Position numbers and translations under genes: made by a program
Part shown: positions 13,546-26,109 of the stretch, one piece after another
How the letters are laid out: each line of letters starts with the position of its first letter
Position numbering within the stretch: the first letter of the stretch is position 1
Origin: Gonapodya sp. JEL0774
Lineage: Eukaryota; Monoblepharomycota; Monoblepharidomycetes; Monoblepharidales; Gonapodyaceae
Length of the DNA: 64,000 nt
Reading direction: 5' to 3'
Assembly (NCBI GenBank): GCA_027604505.1
Contig: JADIIX010000024.1
Span: 62,001-126,000 of the forward strand
The notes under the pieces: model-generated
Told to the model about the DNA's origin: nothing
Seen by the model: only the letters and a program-made list of their open reading frames with translations
Databases searched by the model: none

Positions 13546-15757
13546 ATGCCCACCACGGACACCCTTGGACTACAAAACTCATCCGAGCTCTTACCCCATA
13601 CGGACAGTGCCGTCAAGCCCGAGTCCTTGTCCGTCCCCGGCGACGGCGACAGCACCTACGCTGCGAAACCAGTCGAGACCGCATGGACGATCCTGCGAGT
13701 GAAACGAAAACGGGACGAGCTTCCACTAGATGCGTTGCGTGAGTGAATGCCAGGGACCGTCTCTTGGCTGTATTCTCCGCGTGTCGTGAAGGCTGGTGTT
13801 GCCAACTGCATGTCGGTCATTGTTCCTTGCACGATTCCTCTTCCCCCGACACCCCTAAAGTATTCGACGCGGATAAGCTCGACGGAGATCGCCGGAAACG
13901 TGCTGCGACGAGCCACGCAGACCGTGTGGTTTCCCCCATCGTCAAGGATGCGCCCTCCCCTGGTCACTCCTCGCGCCAGCTCTTCCGCCTCGCCGAAACC
14001 CTTCCTTCTTCCCACCCGCTGCTCCTCCCCTCCGCAACGCTGGCACTCCAGGACCGCCTCAAGGCTAGTCTCCGTCGGACATCCGCTGCCGGTGACTTGT
14101 CTTCTGCACCCCCCCCCACCCCTTCCTGCTCGGACGCACCGTCTCGGTCAGCCCGAGGGGTGTTGTCCGGCCAACACCACTCTGCGCAGGAACTCCGTGA
14201 ATCCCGCGTGCAGAAAAACATGGTCACGGCCAAAAACGGCGCGAAGGAGGCCCGGTACCGCGCCGTGCGACGCAACCGCGTCATTCGGCCCGAGGACGTG
14301 GACACGCTCGACGACCACGACGGGGATGATGCGGGATCGCGAGTCTCGGCTCCTATCTCGCGCTTCGTGGACGTGTTTGATGTCGTGAAAGTGGCCACAG
14401 GGACAGGTGAGCAGGGAAGGCCAAGAGGCCTGTGTGATCTGTTTGTGTGCGTTGGACAACGGGCGTGATGATCTCCTATTGGCTGGAAATGATACAGGGT
14501 TGCTAGGGGGAGATGTCCAGGTCGCATTGGAAAATGCCAGCTTCGGAGACTGTTGCGGAACGAGTTCAATCTGCAACTCCTACTGCATCTGAGGTGCTCA
14601 TGTTTCTCTCTCTCCCCACTCCCCGAAGATACTGCTTCTACCTCTCAGAGCTCCTCGTCTGCAACCCCAAGCTCTTCCGCCCCTACTCAGAGTGCCTCCA
14701 CTTCCGCCCCCATCACGCATGACGCCTCTTCATCCTCAGCCTCCCCCAGCAAACTCCCCGCCCCCCCGCGCCACACCGACAACATGGACGTCTACGAGGC
14801 GATGGTTGCTCACCACATGGCAAGCCTCTCCCTCTCCGACTCGCCTCCCGCATCCCCGGCTCCATCTACCCTTGTAAAATCCGCCCCTGCCCAGGACGCA
14901 GTGGAAGAATTCCCCTCGTGGGGAGATCGGGCCCCACCCAAGATCTACCGGGCACGGGACTTACCCAATGGCGGGAGGGGCATGGCAAGGACCTTGGCTG
15001 CTCACACCTCGACGCAGGCGCATCATCGGAATACACCGATCGCCCCCGCTGCGGGTACGACGACGAGAGCTGCAGAAGCGATGGCCGACGAGGATGAGTA
15101 CGTCGTGGATATCTACTTTATCGCAACGGGGCAATCAGCTGGTGCGGTTGCGGCAGTTCCGGAGGGCGCGTGGGCGGAAGTGTGAGTAGGAAAGGCGGGG
15201 GGGGGGGGGGATTGGTGTCGTGTTTAGGACGTTTTGGTATGGGGACGGTGTGTCGGGGCCTGGTGGAGCGGGAGCCCTCTGACGCATTTTCCGATTCTTG
15301 TGTTGCAGCACTTGGGCCGAGGATGGTGAGTTTGACGATACAGACTCAGATGCCGAATTAGCGGATGATGATGAGGATTCAAACGGTGAGGAAAAGTCTG
15401 TTGGGTTGTTGCTTAGCCTCCAGTCCATTAACATCAAACATTCTTGCGTGTTCATTTCACCAACGGTTCTCTGGCTCACCATTAGCGGAATCCTACTACG
15501 CCAACTCCTATCCGGACGAGGACGCGTACCCCTCTTCTGTTGACGGCATGGATGACGGTAACGCCGTCGACGACGATAGTGTTGTTGGGGATCCGGAGGA
15601 GGAAGAGGAGTACTTGAAGGGGGTGCGGAGAGTTGGGAGGTCTTTACGTTTAAAGAGGCACGGTCATGGGGATGACGAGAGGGAATCTGGGGAGGAGGAC
15701 GATGAGGAGGATGCGGTGAGTAGTGATGAGGAAGATGATGATAGCGAGGACTGGTGA
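13546..15757 (+). CDS. IWR1: RNA polymerase II nuclear-import factor, Iwr1/SLC7A6OS family
   Basis: Iwr1 binds assembled RNA polymerase II in the cytoplasm and directs its nuclear import. The ATG at 13546 starts MPTTDTLGLQ. The first exon ends with the N-terminal signature ILRVKRKRDELPLDALR. A long Ser/Pro-rich insert follows, then a basic stretch (NGAKEARYRAVRRNRVIRPE, about 14240). The core motif DEYVVDIYFIATG lies near 15095 and, after two introns, the hallmark YYANSYPDEDAYP near 15500. An extremely acidic tail (DDSEDW at the end) reaches the stop at 15755-15757. The N-terminal basic peptide, the E/D-Y-V-D-I-Y block and the YYANSYPDED block together define the family. The protein is longer than the yeast member because of disordered inserts. 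Confidence 0.9.
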
Positions 15758-16802
15758 GGAAAAGGGAGTTGGGAGTGCTACTGGGAAGTGGTACAGACCG
15801 TGTCAAATCGCCGGATCACACAAACGTTACAACGATCGTCTCTTCACGAAAATGAACTGCACGATGTTTACATCAACCAAGATATGTGATAGAAATTACT
15901 TTGTCCAAATATCTCTACTGTACATTCAATAATACACCCGTGTCTGAACACCATATATATGCTCTCCCCGTTGTTGTTCAGGTCTGAAGACTCGAGGGAG
16001 TGTACGGCCGATGTGATTCTCAAAGCGACCACTTACACGAACCAACCTATCAATAATGCATCCACTACTCAATTACTTTGCAATGTGCTTCTGGTTCAAA
16101 CTTTTCAGACCTGAAAATAATTTAGATTTGCCCAGGGAGAGCATCCCGGATTGTAGCTATTGACATAGACACGAATAGGATACATCGTTATATTCCAAGA
16201 AGAGCACAATATTGATTCAGAACGAGCATGTTGACGGGTGGCAGTATCTAGCTATTGTTCTAGTATAAAGGTCAAGTTCATAAAGAGCTAAAAGGTGCGT
16301 CATTTCTGGGATCATAGAAGAGAAGAAAATGTCAGAACAAGTTGTAGAAAGTAATATCAGATTATAGATGTTACAGAGTCTAGTCACTGTAGTTGCTGTA
16401 ATTTGGGCCGGTTTGAGCCAAAACAGAAGAGGAACTTTACATCACTCCATGCACCCCTCCAAGGGTCCCTAGAGCAATTTGGTGGCACTTCTACCCCACA
16501 GTAGTGCACACAATTATACTTTTGTTTTTGGATTTAGGTGTGAGGTCCTGATGCTTGGGGTGGATTGTGCACTTGATTGTGAGGGCGTCTTTTCATCAGA
16601 AAACTTTTGTGACAACTGCTGTCCTCACAAACCTCAACGGCTTACCTGAAGCATTCAAATCACAAAACCATGCACTTCTCCCAGCCTGTAGTTTTGTGAT
16701 TACCAGCTCAACCTTAACCTTGTACTGTGCACTCTTGAGACCACACATATCTTGATTCATTTCTCACAGGGTTACGGATTCAATCAAGAATGAACACCTT
16801 AC
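15758..16802. other. Intergenic, no gene seen
   Basis: About 1 kb of AT-rich sequence between the 3' ends of Iwr1 (+) and ThrRS (-). Only short random ORFs are present, and no repeat or RNA gene was recognised. Confidence 0.5.
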
Positions 16803-19735
16803 TTATCGGTGTGCATCCTCCAACCGCTTGAATAACTCCGCAACTTCTTCACTACCCATCTCCCCCAAACTCTCACCATCTCTCCCTCTCACGCTCACTG
16901 TAGCCCTCTCTGCTTCTCTCTTCCCCACCACCAGGACAAAGTTGTACCTCCCCAATTGTGCAGATCGCACCTTCTTCCCCACCGTGGCATCCGTCCCGTC
17001 GAAGTCCACATAAAACCCTCTCCTCCGCCACGCATCTGCACCTTCTCTACCCACCCCACCCCGCTGCAACTCCTTAACCACCGCTGTTCCATGTGCCAAC
17101 ACAGCAGGGTCCATTCCCACGGTCACAACCAGTGCCTGCCTGGGACTCAACCAAAACGGCCACTTGCCCGCGTAGTGCTCGCACAGTATCGCCATCATCC
17201 TCTCAACGCTACCCAGCACTGCGCGGTGGACGATTACGGGTACCTCCTTCTCCCCGTTCTCGTCTACACACGAGAGTCCGAACCGCATGGGTAGTTGGAA
17301 ATCAAGCTGCACCGTCGCCATCTGGTGCATCCTACCCAACGCATCCGTCACGTGCACGTCGATCTTGGGACCGTAAAATGCGCCGTCGCCGGGATTGACA
17401 GTCCATGGTTTCCCTGCATTGTTCAGCGCCATTCGGAGGTCCCTCTCAGCCTCGTCCCACTGTTCTCTACTCCCCATAGACTTTGCCGGCCTGGTCGAGA
17501 GACAAAAAGAGTAAGATGTGAATCCGAGTTTGTCGTATGTAGCCGAGATTAGAGAGAGGGTCGAGGCGATCTCAGAAAGGATCTGTGACGGGCGGCAGAA
17601 GATGTGTGCGTCGTCTTGATGGAAGGAGCGGACTCTGGTGAGACCTGTTAGAGCACCGGAAGCTTCATTTCTACAAGCAATGTGTGCCAAACTGTTAGTA
17701 GACCAAACCAACGGCTGCTCCCCACTCTTTTCACGCTACCAACCTATGCAGCGGACTAAACTCAGCCAATCGGATTGGCAGTTCCCTGTAACTCCTCACC
17801 TGGTTCGCGAACACCAAGCAGTGACCAGGACAGTTCATAGGTTTGAGACCTTGTATGCCCTCACCCTCCCCATTCCCGTGCCCCCTGTGATCATGATCGT
17901 GCTCGTGGTGCCCATCGAAGTGCAAGTGATGTGCACCTCCAGTCTCTCCAGCTCCAGGTCCAAGACCCTCCCCGGCCCCTGTCACTATAAACATATCCTC
18001 CCGGTAATTCTCCCAGTGTCCGCTAGTCTCCCAAACTTCCTTGCCAAACACCAAGGGTGTCACCACTTCCTCATAGCCTCCTTTTTCGTACTCCTGCCTC
18101 ATCATCTCCTTCAGCTTGTTCACCACGCGAACTCCGCGAGGGAGCATGAATGGAATACCGGGGGACGATTTATGAAACATGAATAGTTCTTGCTGCTTCC
18201 CAATTACCCTATGATCCCTATCTTTCGCCTGCTGCACGAACGCTGCCCTCGCCGCTGCATGCGTAGGGTCGGCAAAGGATATTCCCGCGACCCGCGTGAT
18301 GGGCTGATTCGCGACCATGGAGATATCAGATGGTGGGTGATGCGAGTCGGCCAGGGCAGGTTCCCACCGCGCCGAAGAGACCGTCTCAAGCGCCACAGCG
18401 CCCTCGAACTGAGGTATTTGATCAGAACTAAGCACGTGCGGGCCTTTACAGAGATCGATGAAGTCCCCCGTTTTATAAAGTGTGACGGTATCGTTTGCTG
18501 TCGCGGTATGTGTCGCGATAAAGTGGAGCTTGAACGGATTGTACGCAAACATGCGCGCGGCGACATCGCGGGGGACTACCATTCTCTCGAAAGCATCCCC
18601 CCGCGCCACGAGCTGACGCACGACATCAAGGAGTCTGTCCATTTCTCCTGCAGATTCGCGGACAGAGTAGATGTCGGTGGTGTTTGCCCACAGCAGATCG
18701 CGGAGACGGGCGCGAATGTCGGAAGGATCCAGCCAGGATTCACCCTCGATGGAACGCTCAACTTGTTCGAGACTGGCGTGGATAGATAGCGGTAGTGTTT
18801 TCTTCAAAAGTACGCCGTACCAGAACCCGGTACCAGGGTGTACCAGCGACTGGGTGCCTACTGGTACTGCCCCACCTAGTGCAAACGCGGGCAAGGCAGG
18901 GGACCCTGCGACGAGCAATGCTTCGTCTCCGTAGACCATTTCGAGGGCAGCGCCGAGGAGGTGGGATGTAGAGTGGTGGAGGACCGAGAGGGAGACGGGA
19001 TCGGGTGGGAAGGATAACGCTGGGATTGTGATAGCGGGAGCGGTGGGGGTTGTGGTGCTGGCTTTGCTGGATTTGTTCTTTCCTTTTGACATCGCCGCCG
19101 CCGTCACTGTTCCCGCTGTTCCCGCCGTTCCCGATCCCGTTGACGTCATATCAGTCGGTATCCTCGCTAGGATTTGCTTGCCTTGTTCAGCCTTCTTCTC
19201 TTCTCCTTCCAGCACAGGTCTGCCCCTCAATTCCAACACGCCCTGTTCGACAATAGGCTGCTGCAGGCATACGGGGTTGTTGTTGAAGAGGGCGATGTAT
19301 GGATCAATAGGGGGGAAGAGTGTCGGATGAACTTTGTGGTGAAGGGGGTGGATTGGAGAGTAAAAGTGTGTGCGGGGAAGTCAAAGTTGAAGAGAGTGGG
19401 TGGAATGGAAGGTGATGGAAGCACCACAACGCGCCGGAGTGGTGTAAGGATTGATGAATGTGAGAAAAGGATGAGGTGGTGTGAAGGCGGTAGGGTGCAG
19501 GTGGGATACACACAAACATGATCTATAGCGCGCAACTTTTGGGATGAAAGTTGCCATTGTGCGTAGGCCTGGCCTTGGTACTTGGGCACGCACTCCATAT
19601 TCGATGCCCTCTCTCTTCGTCGGAACATTGCAAACCAACTCCCTACTCACGCTGCCAAATCTCCCTCGCGGATAAGCCTGCAGGAACCGTCCTGACTTGG
19701 CCCGAAGGTAAGAAGTGCAGGTCAATGTTTCCCAT
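16803..19735 (-). CDS. Threonyl-tRNA synthetase
   Basis: Class II synthetase charging tRNA-Thr. The ATG at 19733-19735 opens a TGS-like segment (MGNIDLHFLPSGQVRTVPAG, then SAREIWQ) that ends at a GTGAGT donor near 19651; upstream in-frame sequence to 19957 could extend it. Exon(s) between 19300 and 19650 are unresolved. The body resumes near 19300 with IDPYIALFNNNPVCLQQPIV. The editing domain shows HSTSH and DLCKGPHVLSSDQI. Zinc/catalytic motif KPMNCPGHC lies near 17830. Motif 2 is split by a short intron (about 17669-17746): EFSPLHR, then NEASGALTGLTRV and FHQDDAHIFC. Motif 3 (GSVERMMAI) and the anticodon-binding domain follow, to a TAA at 16803. A Gly/His-rich insert (GHHEHDHDHRGHGNGEGEG) sits just before MNCPGHC. 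Whether it is cytosolic, mitochondrial or dual cannot be decided. Confidence 0.92.
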
Positions 19736-20490
19736 TGCGGGCCGGGATTGGCGGTGGCCGACGGGGTCGTGCTGTCTCCCGTGTTCGAGGTGCCATGTGC
19801 GGAGGCGATGGGCACGGTAGAACGAGGGAGAGACTTTTGGACGGAATATGGTTGGAGTATGAGGTGGAGAATTTTGGCAGTGGAATTGAAATGTGCACAA
19901 AGAGAAAGATGAGTCCGTTGTTGTCGAATCGACAGAATCGGCAGAGAGAGTAAACAAGAAAATGGGCCACTTTAGAAAGAAAAGTGTGACAATCGGCGGA
20001 AAATCGACTCTCGTTCACCTTTGGACAGACTTCGCTTCGAAATCGACGACGCAGACACGGACACTTGGCATCCCACTCGCGCTCCACGGAGTGGGCTCGC
20101 CACACCCCATTCTCGCCACGCTCCAGCGACCGTGGCGCGCATCGTTCCGGCGCCTCGACGGGGGATGGATGGGAATAAATCCGTCTGGGTGTGCACTTCT
20201 GTTCGGCCTGCTGTTGCGTGGCCAGTCACAACATGGTCATGCCTGGTGCACTGTTGCGTTACACGTATTATTTGATGACTACAACACACTGCATTCCTAC
20301 TGAGCTCCATATTGTACGCAGCTGGAAACCACATCAATCAAGGAAGATCGCTTGGGTCCAACATCCCTCATCTTTGACAGACGGTGTTGGAGGCGTTCTG
20401 ATAAACAACACACGGTCAAAACGGGACGCGGCAATCGAGAATTGTGATGAGATTAGCAAGTGTACAATGCAATGCACGTCAAGGGATCCG
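19736..20490. other. Upstream flank of ThrRS; no separate gene
   Basis: Sequence up to about 19957 is open in frame with the ThrRS first exon and could encode a longer N-terminus or be 5' UTR. The remainder to 20490 shows no convincing coding signal. Confidence 0.4.
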
Positions 20491-20907
20491 TCACTTGTAC
20501 ACCTTGAGGTCCTCCTTGCCATCCATCGCGTTTCCCGAGCCGCTCAAGAGAGTTGCTTTGCCACACACATCACACGTTGATCGAGACCTCCAGTTTGAAT
20601 CGAGAATCAAATTGATCAAAGTTAAGTTCGCGTTATTTGGATCCCATGAAAAGTAATCTCCAAATTTGCAAGTTCCGCCGCCACCAGAATTTATATTACA
20701 TCCAGGACCAGGAGTTCCCCAAGAATCCTGATCAATGAAAGGGAAAACTCCTTGGAAATTGGTGATGAACAGACCCTCGAATCGTACGACTTTCCAAGAG
20801 TTGGGCCCCCTGCCAGTGTCGTTTCGGAGATTAAATGCAGCAGCGGAAGTTCCCGAGGTGGCCATAGAAGCAAGCAAAGTGACAAGAAGAATATGGTGGA
20901 GAAGCAT
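20491..20907 (-). CDS. Small secreted Cys-containing protein, unrecognised
   Basis: A single-exon ORF of about 138 residues from an ATG at 20905-20907; the frame is open upstream only from a GTG. It starts with a signal peptide (MLLHHILLVTLLASMATSG, then a TSAAA cleavage region). The mature part contains NDTGRGPNSWKVVRFEGLF, GTPGPGCNINSGGGGTCKFG, a hydrophobic core and STCDVCGKATL, giving four cysteines likely to form disulfides. No family was recognised. It resembles small secreted proteins of fungi by length, signal peptide and Gly/Cys content only. Confidence 0.55.
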   Translation of the reverse strand: MLLHHILLVTLLASMATSGTSAAAFNLRNDTGRGPNSWKVVRFEGLFITNFQGVFPFIDQDSWGTPGPGCNINSGGGGTCKFGDYFSWDPNNANLTLINLILDSNWRSRSTCDVCGKATLLSGSGNAMDGKEDLKVYK

Positions 20908-21667
20908 CGAGATGGAATTGGGTTCAGGAGAAGGAGCTGGATGGGATAAACACCGAACCCGACTGCACGAAAATAAACAGTCACCAGAGAACGCGTCGAT
21001 CACCTGAAAATAAATCGGCACGAAATGATCGAATCAGGGTAGGGAACTGAATCTGGTATTCTGGGTGGGATGGCTTCTTTCAAGTCACCATTTGTTATAT
21101 GGAGATCTGCTTGTGGACTCCCGCGTCCTTCCCGCCATGAAATATTAGAGTTGTCTTCCCGCCAACAAAGGCGTTGTACATACTTGATCAAACCTCTGGA
21201 CATTGAACCAATTGAGCGGGGACATATTTATCAAGATAGAGAGGCATTTCCGCTTAAAGCGTCCTGGATATATACGTAATTTACGCTTTCTGCATGAACT
21301 GACGCTTGGGAAGACAGACGGAGAGCATATCTTTCGATCGCTTGAAAAACGGAAAGGTACTGTTTGTGCAACACCCTCGCATCAAATTTTGTTCGTGGAG
21401 GTGTGTTTCCGAATCAATTGTGGTTGGTACGTACTATGAAAAATAGCATATGTTGAAGGCGTGCAAACCAATTTCAGGCTTCTCAGCCTAAGTGGATATG
21501 GCGCGTCCCTTGGAACCCATGGTAGTGTCGCGTTCATGATCTTCTTTCGATGATGAAAGAGTGGTCAGGATGACTGTGACACAACCACAATGCTAGTATG
21601 CATTTAGTTTTCTATCTACGGAGCGCTGGCTTCGAAACAGCCTGCAACTGCAAGTGCCGCTTGTACA
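20908..21667. other. Intergenic, no gene seen
   Basis: Upstream flank of the secreted-protein gene and 3' flank of the Kar5 gene. Short ORFs on both strands lack splice signals or recognisable motifs. Confidence 0.45.
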
Positions 21668-24287
21668 TCAGTTCCTTCGTATCCTTTTCGGCCGCACTGC
21701 GACAGAAGTTTTCTCCACCTCCAGATCAACGAGAGAACTTCCAACACTCCCCACTTTCTTCACACTATCCATTTTCTTCTTCCCAGTCTCCAAACGGGAA
21801 ACAATAGCGAGGACTTGTTCCAATCGCGCCTCGATTCGAGATATTTGTCTGTCATATTCCATACCTGATACTCTGTAACTCGTCGGGGTTTGAATCTGAG
21901 AAGCTGGGTGATAAAAACCTGCAGCAAACGCTGTGACCCAGATAGACATTGATAGTCCCAAAGCGATTGGGAGAGACGAAACAACTTGAAGCAATGACTG
22001 TGTTGTTGCAACTCGAACAAGCACCGCAATTGCAAACGCTAGATTCAGCAAGAATAATCAAATGGTGATTAGGTTAAGTGAGAAGTGCACGAGCGAACAG
22101 GTTGGCCAAACTCACAAAACATAGCCCATCGCAAAGCCCTGGCAGCGGCGGCATTGATGGCTGCGAATGAGAAACCAATCACTGCGACAAAGCAGAGTAT
22201 TTGGTATGGTATTGTCCAGATCTGGCCTTCATTGAGTTTCAATATCAACCCTGAGATTGATCGCAGTTCAGCGCAAACGAACCCGAATTCCATCCCACCA
22301 TCCGAGACATCCATTCCAATGCTCTCTCACCCTGTTCTCTCTCTTGCCTCGCTTCCCGTGCCGCTGATAGTAAGTGCTCAACCTCTGTAGTTGTTTCGCG
22401 ACGCAAAGCCGCAAGATCTAATTCCGCTTGGGAGAATATGGTCGCCCAGCGGGTTGACAGGGAAAGATGATGAGCCTGTCGTTAAAGTGAAATTGTGTCT
22501 CGCTGTGAGGGAACCCACGACTACAGGAGTTGATCCGGGAGAACTCACTTCCAGAACCTCCATGTCCAACTTTAGGTGTTGTTGGGCATCGATCTGCGCT
22601 TCAACCAAACTATTAAGCTCAGCCAGGTGCGCGAGCTGGGTTTCATGTGATGATCGACCCAACTCCTATAGACAAACGAGAATGTGAGCGTGGAAACTGA
22701 ATTAAGGACCCTGACGTGGAGAAGCCAGAAAGACTACTCGCCAGAATGTTTTCTAGTACTTCCGAATGCTCTTTTGCCAGTGATCCCAGACGATTGTTTA
22801 TGTCGGTCGCACGGGCATCCAAGTTTGCAAATTTCTAGATCATCCTCATTTTAGAGACGTCGAACGACCGCCATTAAGTATTTAATTCTTACCTCGATAG
22901 CGAGACTAGCGCTCCTCTCTGCCTCTCGTGCGTGCTTCTCCGCGGCACTTGCCATCTCCTCGATCGCTGCTCTTGCCCGTTCCTGTGACTCAGCGACAGC
23001 TCGCAAAGTAGAATCAACGGATATTACTTGAGAAGAAACACGACCGAGGAACTTTGTTGGATTGACATAACAAATGGTTACGAAAGGCTGAAGGTGCCAC
23101 ATTAGACCGCGCCAGTTCATTTACATGGAGTGACTCTGAGAAACCGTCGCGCACTGCGACATGAGCTGCCACTGTTTCAGATTTTACTTCAAGAACAAGT
23201 CTCTGAGTAGTGGCCTGTTGCAGCACAGAGGTCTCGGTAATAGTTCGTTTCAACATTAACGGCGCAACCGACAGACCTGGACTTCCGCCAGTCCCCCAAC
23301 CGTCCGTGACAGTTCAGATCCTGCACGCTCCACAATTTGTCGGAGCTTACTGTGGTGTGCAGAAAGCAAAGCATGGTTTGCGAGGTTGAGGTGGGAGATG
23401 TTGCTGTATAGTTGAGCAAGAAGCTGGCGCTCAGCTGGGTGACGGAGGGCAGCACAACTGGAACAATTGATGCGGCTGAGCTTAGAAATTGTGGGATATG
23501 GAGAAAGTTCTCACATCTGGATGACGTCTCGAAGATAGCTGGAACAGAACAGAATGAACGTCAAAGATGTTTCGGACGGGCGCAACTAGACATTTTTCCA
23601 TTCGCTCACCCACTATACGACGTCCAGAGCTGCGGAGTTCTTGACAAGGCCTGTACGCAGCCTTTACTTTGCGGTGATGTGGGATTGTTGCCAATTTTTG
23701 TTGCATCCACACATTCCAAAGGAAGTTGAACACCAGCAGTAGACATTTCGCAGGCAGTAAAAGCGACAGCAACTACCAATAATCACAATAATTGATAAAT
23801 CAAATCAGAAAGGCAAATCTGAACTTACTCGCCACGTTAGCCTCCTTTGTGTGGAATAATTTCCGTCTTTGATGAGAACAAAGACCTCGAGCAGACTATA
23901 GGCGGCGACCACCGGGGTCTCACTCACCTGGTTGTGTCCATCGACTGACTTTTGACACTGATCTCTCATTGCTAATGCGACTTTTTGAAAACACCCGTCA
24001 TCGTTCTGTATCTCAATGGCCTGCAAGCGAGAAACAACCCTTTCCACTCGAGCAGTGTCTTCTGCAGTGTCCCCTGCGACAAAAGAAGTCGGAACATCAA
24101 GATCGGAGATTGAAATTGTTGATGGTTGCACATTATCATGGCTGGGACCTTGGTTCACGAGTTTTGACCCAAACCAACCCGCAGCACTGGAGGACTGAAT
24201 CGAGAATGTGAATGCGACAATGAAAGCTGCTGGCATCAGGCTCCCACGGCCTCGAGAGTATCGTGCGGTGAAATGCGCTTTCGGCAT
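21668..24287 (-). CDS. KAR5: Nuclear membrane fusion protein, Kar5/Brambleberry/GEX1 family
   Basis: These proteins act in nuclear-envelope fusion during karyogamy. The ATG at 24285-24287 gives MPKAHFTARYSRGRGSLMPA and a hydrophobic signal segment (AAFIVAFTFSIQSSSAAGWF). The lumenal domain has the family's Cys pattern: DDGCFQKVALAMRDQCQ near 24000, then TACEMSTAGVQLPLEC and PQLWTSYSG in an exon near 23620-23750. Several short exons of predicted coiled coil follow (ESQERARAAIEEMASAAEKH, QLAHLAELNSLVEAQIDAQQ). The C-terminus has two to three membrane segments (LCFVAVIGFSFAAINAAAA; ALGLSMSIWVTAFAAGFY) and a short coiled tail (YDRQISRIEARLEQVLAIV), with a TGA at 21668. About nine exons were seen. 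The identification rests on the CF..C / CE.STAG..P.EC / WTSYSG signature. Confidence 0.85.
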
Positions 24288-24409
24288 CTTGGCGTGGGGT
24301 TTTGGTTTCACACAGGTTGACGTCAACTCACTTGACTCGACTGCTTTGGTGAGTGCGTGTGCTGGGTGCCCCATTACAGACAATCAACCCAACAAATTTC
24401 TGCACCAAA
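24288..24409. promoter_or_regulatory. Compact divergent promoter, Kar5 / MMTAG2
   Basis: Only 122 bp separate the opposite ATGs at 24287 (-) and 24410 (+), so both transcripts must start within or just beyond this interval. No TATA box was recognised. Confidence 0.5.
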
Positions 24410-25934
24410 ATGGCGATTTTTCATCCAACTCGTGGTGGAACCCGTGGAGGCCAAGACCAGTTTAAATGGGAGGATGTGAAAGTGAGCTCACACCAGGAAG
24501 GACACGAATGACTATGATTGGCGCTCATTAACTTGATGCTGTTCCATTTTGAACGCACCAGGACGATAAGCACCGCGAAAACTACCTCGGACACTCCCTC
24601 CTTGCTCCCGTTGGCCGATGGCAAAGAAATAGAGGTACGTCTTCCATCAGCATTTCTTCCTCTTTGCTAGTGTACTAAACGCAACCGTTCCCCATCCCGA
24701 CTCTTGCCCACATCTCTCACTAATCTATCATCATCATCGGGATGTATTTAAAAGACCTAACATGGTACGCTAAGGAAGAGTCGGCAAAGTCGGTGGTTAC
24801 CCGTGCTCAGATTGAGGCCGACGAACTGCGCAAGTTCAAAGAGGCGGAGGCGGAAGCGCTGGCAGAGGCTCTGTATGTTTTCGGATATTAGCTCGGTTCT
24901 CATTCGCGTTCTGGATCACTCCATCTGTCCCATAGTGGCTATAAAGGCCCCAAGAAGCATCTTGACCCAACCCGCGTAGCCAACATCTCAAAATCCGAGA
25001 TGGATAAGCTTGTAAAAGCAGAAGGAGAAGCAGACCCCATGGACGCAGAGATGGTTAAGCAGTCGGAAGCAACGAAAGTAAAGGGCATTGGATTCGGACG
25101 GTGAGCTCTCCATCACCATCCAGTGCCGCGACGTGTCTTTGAGTTTGTATCCGTGGAACCATTACCAGACTTCGAAACCTCGATGTTAACCTCGGACGAC
25201 AAATTGTGGAGCATGTTCCGGGAAAGAATACAGAATCTGCAACGGAGAATTCGGGATCTGGACCAAGCGGGGACTACGTCCCTATCGCTTCGGCACGGAG
25301 TGGAGCGGGCAAGGGCAAGACTCGCACAAGATCGAGCGATGATGGCGATGATGGTTCTGACTCGGAAGCAGCCTCAGAACGGAAGAAACGAAAGAAGAAG
25401 GACAAGGAGGAGCAGAAGCAAAGGAAGAAGGAAAAGCGTGAGAAGAAGGAGAGGAAAGCCGAAAGGGGACTTTTGAAGGGAAATCGTGAGCACTCGAAGG
25501 ACAGGTTGCTCGACCGACGAGGCGACCGTCGACGGGAGTCTCCCCCCCACCAACGAAGTTCTCCAGTTCGCCGTCGGCACGATTCGGACTCAGAAGAAGA
25601 GCGCAAGAGTGCACCCGCCGACAGAAAGGACACTCACTCTAGGCGAGAGGAGAATGAAAAGAGGGATTACGTTTACGAGAGGAGGCACACAATTGATGAT
25701 CGAAAGGACCAACGGCGTGACGTTAGCGCTGATCGGGTAAACTATGAAAGGAACGATCGGACTGGAGTGCGAAGTGACCGATGGGATGACCGTCGGAGTG
25801 AACGTCGAGATCGGGATGAACGCGGGGCCCGCGGCGAGCACACCAGAGATAGACTTGGGAGAGAAGACGAGCGACACGGCAACCCACCAAAGAGATTATA
25901 TTCACCAGAACCCAGGAGATTTGAACGAAGGTAG
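24410..25934 (+). CDS. Multiple myeloma tumor-associated protein 2 (C1orf35/MMTAG2) homologue
   Basis: Conserved eukaryotic protein of unknown biochemical role. The ATG at 24410 starts [20 protein letters not shown], matching the family's N-terminal GG-QDQF-WEDVK signature. Exon 2 gives [20 protein letters not shown] and exon 3 [10 protein letters not shown] near 24757, the other two diagnostic blocks. Exon 4 begins [19 protein letters not shown]. The last intron is 25101-25168 (GTGAGC..CCAG), with phase preserved across it. The final exon is a highly charged K/R/E/D-rich tail, disordered and RS-like, ending at 25932-25934. The three N-terminal motifs in order make the call firm; the tail carries no family information. 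The DAW1-like gene starts 176 bp downstream on the same strand. Confidence 0.88.
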
Positions 25935-26109
25935 ATTAGTCACAAGATATTTGAAATATGATGTACAATGTGTGTTGGGTTCCCACAACTCAACTAAATT
26001 CGTCAGCGCCGAGATGAATCGACAACCATTGCCCCAGACTGAAACCGTCCATTCTCCAAAGTCCCTTTTTGATTCGCCTTCAGCGTCTCTGGACAAACCA
26101 AAAGCCAAG

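Noticed and set aside
13656-14576. Long minus-strand ORFs opposite Iwr1
   Set aside because: GC-rich mirror frames of a coding region; no motifs or splice pattern, while the plus frame has the Iwr1 signature.
15198-15212. G homopolymer in Iwr1
   Set aside because: It lies in an intron between two coding exons; most likely simple slippage, not a functional element.
19972-20337. Minus ORF upstream of ThrRS
   Set aside because: Mixed composition, no motif, no good start context; treated as non-coding.
25274-25877. Long minus ORFs opposite the MMTAG2 tail
   Set aside because: Antisense of a K/E/R-rich repeat-like coding tail gives Leu/Ser/Phe-rich open frames; no independent support.
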